Source of the DNA: Mycobacterium xenopi
GTDB lineage: Bacteria; Actinomycetota; Actinomycetes; Mycobacteriales; Mycobacteriaceae
Assembly: GCF_009936235.1 (NCBI RefSeq)
Contig: NZ_AP022314.1
Location: forward strand, 3,224,001 to 3,288,000
Length of the DNA stretch: 64,000 nt
Reading direction: 5' to 3'
Within the stretch, counting starts at the first letter, position 1. Each line of letters starts with the position of its first letter. The notes under the pieces are model-generated. The model ran no database searches and was not told the DNA's origin. It was given only the letters and a program-made list of their open reading frames with translations. A program made the position numbers and the translations under genes. Of this stretch, positions 1-7,517 are shown in pieces.

Positions 1-591
1 CTAGGGCCGCCGGCCGGGACCCGGCGGTTTGTCTTCGTCCGGGTTGTCGAGGCTTTCCAGCAGCGTTTTGGATTGCTGGCCCGCGGCAGCGCGGCGGCGT
101 TGTTCCTCGGCGGCAAGCTGCACAATGGTGCGCGACCACACCACCCGGGCCCAGTGAAACGTCAGCAGGATCACGGTGATCCACGAAATAACGAGACCCA
201 CACCCGGGCCGGGATGACCTTCAGCCACCGTCTGCCGCGACCAGACCGCAAGCAGCCCAACGGCACTGGCTAGCGCCGAGCCGGCCAGCGCCACCCAGGC
301 CAACGCCCAGCGCCGGGTCATCAACGCCAGCATCGAAAAGCCGACGCCGAACACCAGCGCCAGCCAGCCGAACACCCGCGACGGCAGCGCCAAGGCGGCG
401 GCGGCGGCTCCGTGGCTGGCGAACAGCACATCCCAGCCCCGGACATCGCCGGTGTGCGGCAGGATAAACGAGCCCAGCAGCACGAACACCAGGATGGCGA
501 CAACGAAACCTCTTGCGCCAGGGTCGATTTCACGCGCTATGCGACGCTCGGCGTCCTCCAGGTCCGCTTTGAACGCGTCGAACTCGTTCAT
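1..591 (-). CDS. Conserved membrane protein (Rv2732c-like)
   Basis: A 196-residue protein of unknown function. The N-terminal 25 residues are charged and predicted helical. About four hydrophobic segments follow (roughly residues 28-44, 73-91, 95-116 and 130-150), and the tail is charged and Pro-rich, so it should be an integral inner-membrane protein with cytosolic ends. The chosen ATG (589-591) overlaps the miaB stop in an ATGA, which indicates translational coupling. A GTG at 595-597 would add two residues. The stop codon is the first three bases of the window, so the gene is complete. It sits directly downstream of miaB, as Rv2732c does in M. tuberculosis. No catalytic motif is visible. 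Confidence 0.8.
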   Translation of the reverse strand: MNEFDAFKADLEDAERRIAREIDPGARGFVVAILVFVLLGSFILPHTGDVRGWDVLFASHGAAAAALALPSRVFGWLALVFGVGFSMLALMTRRWALAWVALAGSALASAVGLLAVWSRQTVAEGHPGPGVGLVISWITVILLTFHWARVVWSRTIVQLAAEEQRRRAAAGQQSKTLLESLDNPDEDKPPGPGRRP

Positions 592-2063
592 CGGCACCCA
601 ATTCTGGGCATGCCGAGGCCCACCGCGCGCGGCCGCTGCTCCTGCACATCGCCGGCGCGGGTGCGGCGGTGCGAAAGAATGCCGGTGTCCGCGATCAGGT
701 GATGCGGCGCGGCACCGGTGACCACGGTGGTGACGATGTCACCAGGCCGTATCTGCTGCTCGCCGGGTGTGAAGTGGACGAGCCGACCGTCACGTGCCCG
801 CCCGCTCATGCGCGCGGTTCGGCTGTCTTTGCGGCCTTCACCAGTGGCGACGAGCAGTTCGACGGTGTTGCCGATCTGGGCGCGGTTTTCCTCCAGCGCG
901 ATCTGCTCCTGTAGGGCAACTAGCCGTTGATAGCGTTCTTGCACAATATCTTTGGGCACCTGCCCGTCGAGGTCCGCGGCCGGTGTGCCGGGGCGCTTGG
1001 AATACTGGAAGGTGAACGCACCCGCGAACCGAACCCGTCGCATCAGCTCGAGCGTGGCGGTGAAGTCCTCCTCGGTTTCACCGGGAAAGCCGACGATCAC
1101 GTCGGTGGTGATGGCGGCGTGCGGTATCGCCGCGCGCACCCGATCGATAATGCCCAGGTAGCGCTCGACCCGGTAGGACCGCCGCATCGCACGCAAAATC
1201 CGGTCGGAACCCGACTGCAGCGGCATGTGCAGGGCCGGGCAAACGTTGGGGGTTTCCGCCATCGCCTCGATGACGTCGTCGGTGAACTCCGCCGGATGCG
1301 GTGAGGTGAACCGGACCCGTTCTAGCCCCTCTATGCGCCCACACGCCCGCAGCAGCTCGGCGAAGGCGCCACGGTTGCGGGGCAACCGTGGATCGGCGAA
1401 CGAGACGCCGTAGGCATTGACGTTCTGGCCCAGCAGCGTGACCTCCAGCACGCCCGCGTCCACCAACGACTGCACTTCGGCGAGGATGTCGGCCGGACTG
1501 CGGTCGACCTCCTTTCCCCGCAGCGACGGCACGATACAGAAGGTGCAGCTGTTGTTGCAGCCGACGGAAATGGAAACCCAAGCGGCGTAAGCAGATTCGC
1601 GGGCTGCCGGCAATGTTGACGGGAACACCTGCAGCGCCTCGGCGATTTCAACTTGGGCAACCTTGTTGTGGCGGGCTCGCTCCAGCAGTGCGGGCAGTGA
1701 CCCGATGTTGTGGGTGCCGAAGACGACATCGACCCACGGCGCCTTGCGCAGCACCGTGTCTCGGTCCTTCTGCGCAAGGCAACCGCCGACCGCGATCTGC
1801 ATGTCCGGGTTATGCCGCTTGCGCGGGGCCAAGTGGCTCAAGTTGCCGTAGAGCTTGTTGTCGGCGTTTTCCCGGACGGCGCACGTGTTGAACACCACCA
1901 CGTCGGCGTCGGCGCCTTCGGGGGCGCGCCGGTAGCCGGCCTCTTCCAGCAATCCCGCCAACCGCTCGGAATCGTGCACGTTCATCTGACAGCCGTAGGT
2001 GCGCACCTCGTAGGTGCGTGTCGGCGACGCCGCCGCCACCGCTGGTGCTGTCATGGAACCCAC
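588..2063 (-). CDS. miaB: tRNA-2-methylthio-N6-dimethylallyladenosine synthase MiaB
   Basis: Radical-SAM methylthiotransferase that adds a methylthio group at position 2 of i6A37 in tRNAs reading UNN codons. The 491 residues show the N-terminal MTTase domain with its three cluster cysteines (C25, C61, C95), then the radical-SAM motif C169-x3-C173-x2-C176, which binds the second 4Fe-4S cluster. A TRAM-type RNA-binding domain lies in the last ~130 residues. Length and motifs fit a functional enzyme. The start used is GTG at 2061-2063; an in-frame ATG at 2052-2054 is equally possible, and neither has a good ribosome-binding site. It lies 36 bp downstream of recX and overlaps the following membrane-protein gene by 4 bp. 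Confidence 0.95.
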   Translation of the reverse strand: MGSMTAPAVAAASPTRTYEVRTYGCQMNVHDSERLAGLLEEAGYRRAPEGADADVVVFNTCAVRENADNKLYGNLSHLAPRKRHNPDMQIAVGGCLAQKDRDTVLRKAPWVDVVFGTHNIGSLPALLERARHNKVAQVEIAEALQVFPSTLPAARESAYAAWVSISVGCNNSCTFCIVPSLRGKEVDRSPADILAEVQSLVDAGVLEVTLLGQNVNAYGVSFADPRLPRNRGAFAELLRACGRIEGLERVRFTSPHPAEFTDDVIEAMAETPNVCPALHMPLQSGSDRILRAMRRSYRVERYLGIIDRVRAAIPHAAITTDVIVGFPGETEEDFTATLELMRRVRFAGAFTFQYSKRPGTPAADLDGQVPKDIVQERYQRLVALQEQIALEENRAQIGNTVELLVATGEGRKDSRTARMSGRARDGRLVHFTPGEQQIRPGDIVTTVVTGAAPHHLIADTGILSHRRTRAGDVQEQRPRAVGLGMPRIGCR

Positions 2064-2099
2064 GTCGCCATGGTACGGCCGCTCAACGGGCGGCCACGC

Positions 2100-2627
2100 C
2101 TACACCCGGCGGCGCTCCCGTTCGGCGGCCAGTTCGGTGCTGACCACGTCGTAGGCCAGGGTCTGGTCGTACCCCCGGCGCACCAGCATGGCCACCAACC
2201 GGCGGCCGACCCGCACATCGTCGTCGGCCAGGGTCTCGCGCCGCAGCCTGGCCCGCACTAGCTGCTCGGCCCGGTCGCGTTCCACACCGGCGTCAAGGCC
2301 GCCCAGCACCGCGGTGATCACGTCGTTGCCGACGCCCTTGCGGTGCAGTTCAGCGGCCAACGCGCGCTTGCCTTTTCCTGCATTCGCCCGCCGGGAATCT
2401 ACCCATTGTTGGGCAAAACCGACATCGTCGACCAGGCCGACAGCGGCCAGGCGGTCCAGGACCCGGTCGCTGACATCGGCCGGGTATCCCCGTTTGGCCA
2501 GCTGTCCTTCGAGCTCAGCGCGGGTGCGGGACCGCGCGGTGAGCAGGCGCAGGCACAACGCCCGCGCCTGCTCCTCGCGGGCCAGCGCCCCGTCAGAAGT
2601 CGACGGGGGCGGGCAAGACGTCGTCAT
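2100..2627 (-). CDS. recX: RecA regulatory protein RecX
   Basis: Regulator that binds RecA filaments and inhibits recombinase and ATPase activity. The 175 residues have the expected all-helical tandem three-helix repeats, with motifs such as RxELxxxLxxRG near residues 35-47 and GLVDDxxFAxxWVxxR near 64-79. The ATG (2625-2627) lies inside the 3' end of recA, so the two genes overlap by 35 bp. That overlap is typical of mycobacteria and indicates co-transcription and translational coupling. Expression should follow the recA promoters. Nothing in the sequence suggests damage. Confidence 0.95.
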   Translation of the reverse strand: MTTSCPPPSTSDGALAREEQARALCLRLLTARSRTRAELEGQLAKRGYPADVSDRVLDRLAAVGLVDDVGFAQQWVDSRRANAGKGKRALAAELHRKGVGNDVITAVLGGLDAGVERDRAEQLVRARLRRETLADDDVRVGRRLVAMLVRRGYDQTLAYDVVSTELAAERERRRV

Positions 2628-4725
2628 CGGTCACCACCGCGCCAATGCCGAGCTTTTCCTTGATCTTTTTCTCGATCTCGTTGGCCACTTCGGTGTTCTG
2701 CAGCAGGAAGTTGCGGGCGTTCTCTTTACCCTGCCCGAGCTGCTCGCCCTCGTAGGTGAACCAGGCACCAGACTTGCGGATTAAACCCTGGTCCACCCCC
2801 ATGTCGATAAGCGAGCCTTCCCGGCTGATGCCCTTGCCGTACAGGATGTCCAGCTCGGCTTGACGGAAGGGGGGTGCGCACTTGTTCTTGACAACCTTGA
2901 TCCGGGTGCGGTTACCCACTGCGTCAGTGCCATCCTTGAGCGTCTCAATTCGCCTGACGTCCAGCCGAACTGAGGCGTAGAACTTCAAAGCCTTTCCACC
3001 CGTTGTCGTTTCGGGCGAGTTATGTACCATCACCCCGTCGACGAAATAGTTATGATTGCCCTCCACCTCGATATCGAAGCGATTCATCGATCGAGTGTGC
3101 GGTTTGACATGCACATCGAGAACACGGGCTGGCACCAGCCGCTGTGTAGGTTCGGCAAATTGCGGCGTCACCTGACTCTGACCGCGGAACCGTGGCAACA
3201 GCTTGTACTCCATGGAAGGCGCCATGTAGGGAGCTACCATCTCTTGGAACTTCGCCGTCGCAGCCGTGGAGAACACCAGCACCGCCTTACCGGCCGAGTC
3301 GGCTGAGCGCAAACGAACATCCAGTCCGTAACTGTCGCGTAGGTAGTCACGCAACCGCACACGGGTGCCTTCAGACATGGCCTCAACGCATATTTCGATG
3401 CGCCCGCTGCCGCCAGCGGTACGTTCCTGTAATCCCTTCGATCGCAGGGTGAATGAACCGTCATCCATGTACCAGATGGCCAGGGCCAGCGGCGTCAGCG
3501 CCTTGAGATACTCTTCAGAGAAGAATTTCTTGCCGTCTCCTAAGTACACTGCGCGTTGCAACTCGGCGAGTTCGGCCAGTGGAGTGAAGTCGACAAAGCT
3601 CGCACCCTTGTCGTTTTCCCGTACCACATGCCGGATGTTCCCCATTAACGCGGTCTTCCACCGCAGATACTCAACCTGCTTGGCGCCGTGTCCCAGCCGG
3701 AACCGAACACCATTGCGATCACGCCGATTAGGCGACAGATTGCCGTCACCCATCAGCGAACCAAGTACCACCTGGAACTGCTGGTCGCTGAGCAGGTGTG
3801 GTTCGGCCGCCAGTACTCGGTCTCCGGTGTTGAGGTCACCAGCTTCAGTCCAGCCGCCCGGCGTGCGGATGAGGTGGTTGGGGGTCGCTGCGAACTGCGA
3901 TTTGCCGTTGCCACCGGACTTTTCGACAGTGAACTGCAGGAACTGTTCGGCTGGTCCGTTGTTGAACCGGTTCACCACCTTGCGGGGCACTATCCGGTCT
4001 GTGTCGGGGTCGTAGGACAGTACTTCGACGTCCATCTTGTTGTTGACAATCTTGCCGATCTTTTCGGTGGTGCCGTCGGCAAGCGTCACCCGGGTGCTGT
4101 AATTCATGCAGCCGAACATCACCCCGACCTTCTCCCGCAGCTGGTTGATGAAGATGGCGGTGGTGCCCGAGTTGTTCAGTGCGCCAGCCATTTTCCGCAT
4201 TGCCTGGCTCATCAGGCGGGCTTGCAGGCCGACATGGCTGTCGCCCATCTCGCCTTCGATCTCCGCACGCGGCACCAGCGCGGCCACCGAGTCGATGACC
4301 AGAATGTCCAGCGCGCCGGAGCGGATCAGCATGTCGGCGATCTCTAGTGCCTGCTCACCGGTGTCGGGCTGACTGACCAGCAGCGAATCGGTGTCGACCC
4401 CGAGCTTTTTGGCGTACTCCGGATCCAGCGCATGCTCGGCGTCGATGAACGCCGCGATGCCCCCTGCAGCTTGGGCGTTAGCCACCGCGTGCAATGCGAC
4501 GGTGGTCTTACCCGAGGACTCCGGGCCATAAATCTCCACGATCCGGCCACGCGGCAGACCACCGATGCCCAACGCAACGTCCAATGCGATGGATCCGGTC
4601 GGAATGACCGAGATCGGCTGACGCGACTCGTCGCCGAGGCGCATCACCGAACCTTTGCCGTAACTCTTCTCGATCTGGGCCACTGCCAGCTCGAGAGCCT
4701 TCTCCCGGTCCGGGGCTTGCGTCAT
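2593..4725 (-). CDS. recA: Recombinase RecA precursor containing an in-frame intein
   Basis: ATP-dependent strand-exchange protein and co-protease for LexA. The 710-residue precursor consists of an N-extein (residues 1-205), an intein (206-569) and a C-extein (570-710); splicing would give a 346-residue RecA, the normal size. Walker A is GPESSGKT at 67-74. The intein interrupts the protein between GVMFG and SPETTTGG, in loop L2, the DNA-binding loop, so the unspliced protein should be inactive. The site where M. tuberculosis RecA carries its own intein (between KNK and C in KNKCAPPF) is empty here. The gene is preceded by an SOS box and a PafBC-type promoter and overlaps recX by 35 bp. Confidence 0.98.
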   Translation of the reverse strand: MTQAPDREKALELAVAQIEKSYGKGSVMRLGDESRQPISVIPTGSIALDVALGIGGLPRGRIVEIYGPESSGKTTVALHAVANAQAAGGIAAFIDAEHALDPEYAKKLGVDTDSLLVSQPDTGEQALEIADMLIRSGALDILVIDSVAALVPRAEIEGEMGDSHVGLQARLMSQAMRKMAGALNNSGTTAIFINQLREKVGVMFGCMNYSTRVTLADGTTEKIGKIVNNKMDVEVLSYDPDTDRIVPRKVVNRFNNGPAEQFLQFTVEKSGGNGKSQFAATPNHLIRTPGGWTEAGDLNTGDRVLAAEPHLLSDQQFQVVLGSLMGDGNLSPNRRDRNGVRFRLGHGAKQVEYLRWKTALMGNIRHVVRENDKGASFVDFTPLAELAELQRAVYLGDGKKFFSEEYLKALTPLALAIWYMDDGSFTLRSKGLQERTAGGSGRIEICVEAMSEGTRVRLRDYLRDSYGLDVRLRSADSAGKAVLVFSTAATAKFQEMVAPYMAPSMEYKLLPRFRGQSQVTPQFAEPTQRLVPARVLDVHVKPHTRSMNRFDIEVEGNHNYFVDGVMVHNSPETTTGGKALKFYASVRLDVRRIETLKDGTDAVGNRTRIKVVKNKCAPPFRQAELDILYGKGISREGSLIDMGVDQGLIRKSGAWFTYEGEQLGQGKENARNFLLQNTEVANEIEKKIKEKLGIGAVVTDDDVLPAPVDF
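3019..4110 (-). mobile_element. RecA intein (M. leprae-type site) with LAGLIDADG homing endonuclease
   Basis: A protein-splicing element of 364 residues encoded in frame in recA. It starts with Cys1 and ends with His363-Asn364, followed by a Ser as the +1 extein residue, so the full splicing chemistry is present. Block B is TPNH at 76-79. The two endonuclease motifs are LGSLMGDG (116-123) and the second around WYMDDG (213-218). Acidic residues are kept in both, so the endonuclease looks active. Size and insertion point match the M. leprae RecA intein (365 residues by recall) and differ from the 440-residue M. tuberculosis one. Nearly perfect coding integrity suggests recent gain or ongoing selection. 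Confidence 0.95.
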
Positions 4726-4782
4726 GATGATGCCTCTCCTGTAGTCGGTGTTCGGTTGACCGGTATTGGTCAGTTGGCCGTG

Positions 4783-4805
4783 ACGCTAGGACAGCCCACC
4801 GACAA
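4783..4805 (-). promoter_or_regulatory. RecA-NDp / PafBC-type DNA-damage promoter of recA
   Basis: Read on the minus strand, the site is TTGTCGGTG, eight bases, then TAGCGT. It fits the published mycobacterial RecA-independent damage promoter pattern tTGTCRgtg-N8-TANNNT exactly. Transcription would start about 50 bases upstream of the recA ATG. This corresponds to the proximal recA promoter known in M. tuberculosis, which is driven by PafBC and not by LexA. Confidence 0.85.
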
Positions 4806-4834
4806 GTCGGTGTCTCCGAACCCCCACCACAGTA

Positions 4835-4850
4835 GCGAACGTGTGTTCGA
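4835..4850 (-). promoter_or_regulatory. LexA/SOS box upstream of recA
   Basis: The core CGAACGTGTGTTCG is a perfect palindrome of CGAAC and GTTCG around four bases and matches the mycobacterial SOS box TCGAAC-N4-GTTCGA at all but one outer base. It lies about 110 bp upstream of the recA start and 30 bp upstream of the PafBC-type promoter, the same two-promoter arrangement as M. tuberculosis recA. The nearby IS insertion leaves it intact. Confidence 0.9.
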
Positions 4851-4911
4851 CAGCAAGTAGGCGCGCCGAGATCGCGGGAACAGACGGCGAAAACACCCCA
4901 AAACCCCGCTA

Positions 4912-6094
4912 GTGTCTCGCGCCAGAAATTCGTTACATAAATGTAATCGGTGCGGATCGGCGGTGTTCCACGGCGAAACGCATTGGTGCGTGGGATGATT
5001 CGCATGTGGCATCACAGGGGCGACCGAAAGCGGAATTGGTGTTGACCGATGAAGAACACGAGACGCTGACCCGGTGGGCGCGGCGGCGCAAATCCGCCCA
5101 GGCGCTGGCGTTGCGGTCACGGATCGTGCTCGGTTGCGCCGAGGGCTTGACCAACAAGCAGGTCGCGGCGCGCGAGCGGGTATCGCAGCCGACCGTGGGC
5201 AAGTGGCGGAGCCGGTTCGTCGAGGCACGGCTAGACGGGCTGGTCGATGACCCCCGGCCGGGCCGGCCGGCGTCGGTGAGCGCCGAGCAGGTCGAGAACG
5301 TGGTGGTGGCCACCTTGGAGTCCACTCCGGCCAACGCCACGCACTGGTCGCGGGCCTCGATGGCCCAACGCTGCGGGCTGTCGAAGTCCACGATCGGGCG
5401 GATCTGGAAAGCATTTGAGCTGCAACCACATCGGGCCGAGCACTTCAAACTGTCCAATGATCCGCTGTTTGTGGAGAAGGTCTATGACATCGTCGGGCTC
5501 TATCTTGACCCGCCCGAGGCCGCGGTGGTGCTGTGCGTGGACGAAAAGAGCCAGGTCCAGGCGCTGGCGCGCAGCCAGCCGGCGTTCCCGATGATGCCCG
5601 GCATGCCCGAGAAACGCACCCACGACTACGTGCGCTCGGGCACCACCAGCCTGTTCGCCGCCTTCGACATCGCCGACGGCACCGTGATCACCGCGCTGCA
5701 CCGGCGCCACCGCGCCATCGAGTTCCGCAAGTTCCTGGCCAGGATCGACGCCCAGGTCCCCGACCACCTCGACGTCCACCTGGTCTGCGACAACTACGGC
5801 ACTCACAAAGCGCCCACCGTGCAAAGCTGGCTCGAGCGCCACCCTCGCTTCCACATGCACTACACCCCAACCTATTCCAGCTGGATCAACCAAGTTGAGC
5901 GCTGGTTCGCCGAGCTGACCCGCCAACTCCTTGAACGCGGCGACCACCGCAGCGTCCAAGCACTCGAAAAAGACATCCGTGCCTGGGTCGCCGCCTGGAA
6001 CGACAACCCCAAACCATTCGTGTGGACCAAGACCGCCGAACAGATCCTCCAGTCCATCCAACGACTAATGAAACGAATTTCTGGCGCGGGACAC
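4912..6094 (+). mobile_element. IS630-family insertion sequence, complete
   Basis: A 1183-bp element with 23-bp terminal inverted repeats (4912-4934 and 6072-6094) that differ at one position, flanked by the TA target duplication (4910-4911 and 6095-6096) expected for the IS630/Tc1 group. It carries one transposase gene on the plus strand. It is inserted between the recA promoter region and the DUF3046 gene, 61 bp upstream of the SOS box, so the recA control region survives. Intact ends, near-identical repeats and an open transposase frame point to a recent and possibly active copy. Confidence 0.95.
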
Positions 6095-6097
6095 TAG
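5006..6097 (+). CDS. IS630-family transposase
   Basis: Transposase of 363 residues. An N-terminal helix-turn-helix region (about residues 30-135, with NKQVAARERVSQPTVGKW and a second HTH near LSKSTIGRIW) should bind the terminal repeats. The DDE catalytic domain shows D179 (CVDE), D262 (CDNYGTHK) and E298 (NQVERWF), with 35 residues between the last two. The start is GTG at 5006; no strong ribosome-binding site precedes it. The stop codon TAG lies at 6095-6097, outside the element: its T and A are the target duplication and its G is flanking DNA. Translation termination therefore depends on the insertion site. Confidence 0.95.
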   Translation: MASQGRPKAELVLTDEEHETLTRWARRRKSAQALALRSRIVLGCAEGLTNKQVAARERVSQPTVGKWRSRFVEARLDGLVDDPRPGRPASVSAEQVENVVVATLESTPANATHWSRASMAQRCGLSKSTIGRIWKAFELQPHRAEHFKLSNDPLFVEKVYDIVGLYLDPPEAAVVLCVDEKSQVQALARSQPAFPMMPGMPEKRTHDYVRSGTTSLFAAFDIADGTVITALHRRHRAIEFRKFLARIDAQVPDHLDVHLVCDNYGTHKAPTVQSWLERHPRFHMHYTPTYSSWINQVERWFAELTRQLLERGDHRSVQALEKDIRAWVAAWNDNPKPFVWTKTAEQILQSIQRLMKRISGAGH

Positions 6098-6125
6098 AGG
6101 GGTTTGCATCTGCTCGCCGGGGGCC

Positions 6126-6320
6126 TCACCACTGCTCGCGCGGGACGTCGAAGTCGATGCACAGCGCCCGCCATACGTCGCGCGGATCCACGCCGTCCTC
6201 GATCGCCTGGGCCGCGGTGCGCCCATCCAGACCGGTCAGCACGTGGTCGACCAGCACCGAGGCGCCGTAGGCCGCGCCGAAGCGCAGGGTGACCAGCTCG
6301 TGGAACTCCGTCAACCGCAT
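6126..6320 (-). CDS. DUF3046 family protein (Rv2738c-like)
   Basis: A 64-residue protein starting MRLTEFHEL and ending VPREQW. It is the size and has the conserved features of the DUF3046 family found next to recA in mycobacteria, including the RFGxxYGxSV and DPRDVWRALC motifs. Function is unknown; it is small, soluble and probably helical. The ATG at 6318-6320 was chosen because the conserved family sequence begins there, although the frame is open further upstream. It lies 10 bp downstream of the glycosyltransferase pseudogene and is now separated from recA by the IS630 element. Confidence 0.88.
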   Translation of the reverse strand: MRLTEFHELVTLRFGAAYGASVLVDHVLTGLDGRTAAQAIEDGVDPRDVWRALCIDFDVPREQW

Positions 6321-6330
6321 ACCCGCGAAC

Positions 6331-7496
6331 CTACCCAGCAAGCGCGCGGTGACACACCTCGACCGGATCGGCCACCTCGGCGACGCTGGCCGCCGCCTGC
6401 CGAGCGGCTTCCCGGTAACGCGGTGACGACAGCACCTCACCGACCGCAGCGACCAGCCCGTCGGCGCTCAACGGCCGAACCAGGAGCCCACTGCCTTGGC
6501 GTACAACACGATTCGCCATTTCCCACTGGTCCCCGCCGCCGGGCACCACCACCAGCGGCACACCGGCCAGCAGCGCCTTGGCCACCATCCCGTGACCCCC
6601 GCCGCACACCACCACATCGGCCTGCGCGAGCAGTTCGTCCTGGCGTCCCAGGCCGACCACGGCCCACGGCGGGACCGTCAGATCGGGACCGTTGAGCCGC
6701 GACACCACGACCCGCGCACCCGCCGGCAACCCCCTGCCGGGAACCAGGCAGTCCAAGGCGACCTGTGCCATCCCCCGCGCACCGGTCAACGCCGTCGACG
6801 GTGCTACCACCACAACCGGTCCAGAACCGGGCGGGATCGCCAGCACGTGGTTGGTCGGCTCGAAGTGCAGCGGACCCACCACGACGGCCTCGGCCGGCCA
6901 GTCCGGGCGGGGTACCTCCAGAGCGGGCAGGGTGGCGATCAGCCGCCGCGACGGCCCCGGGTCGCGGGCGGCAGGCCAATGCCGACCCGGGCCGCCGCGC
7001 GCTGGCGCGTCCCCGCACGCAGCGATCGCGCCGTCAGCGAGCGCAGTACCGCGTCTCGCAGGCGACCGCGGATGCCGGTGCCCGCCGCCAGCCCGCTACC
7101 CACCGGCGGCAGCCCTTTCGACGGCAGATACAGCGGATGTGGGCTGAGTTCGATCCACGGAATGGCGAGCAGTTCCGCGGCCATGCCACCGCAGGCGGTG
7201 ATGACGTCGGATACCACCAGATCGACTGCCAGCGCCCGTAAACGGGGAAGATTGAGCACAGCCATCCGCGCCGCCCGGTGGTGAATCTTGGCCCCGGCGT
7301 CGCGGTCGTCATCAGCCGCGGTGGGCTCCAGTCCGTCCAGCTCGGCGGCCTCGATGCCGGCGGCGCGGGCGACGTCGAGCCATTCGGTGCCGGTGAGCAA
7401 AATCGGCTGGTCACCTGCGGCCAGAAAGCGCTGGCACAGCGCGATAGCGGGAAACGAGTGCCCGGGATCCGGCCCGGCGACCACCGCGACTCGCAT
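6331..7496 (-). pseudogene. MGT-like glycosyltransferase (Rv2739c-like), frameshifted
   Basis: Homologue of the GT-B glycosyltransferase Rv2739c, probably using a UDP-sugar and a small lipophilic acceptor. The first part (7496 to about 6970) begins MRVAVVAGPDPGHSF and runs through VVSDVITACGGMAAELL, then falls out of frame just after RVGIGLP. The conserved downstream protein (PDWPAEAVVVGPLHFEP to the C-terminal GGGHGMVAK and PGGGDQWEMANR motifs) continues in another frame to the stop at 6331. Restoring one base near 6965-6975, in a CG-rich run, gives 388 codons, the length of the intact M. tuberculosis protein. It is either a genuine inactivation or a one-base sequence error. The IS256 element sits 21 bp upstream of the start. 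Confidence 0.85.
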
Positions 7497-7517
7497 CACC
7501 CCTACCTTGTCACAGCC

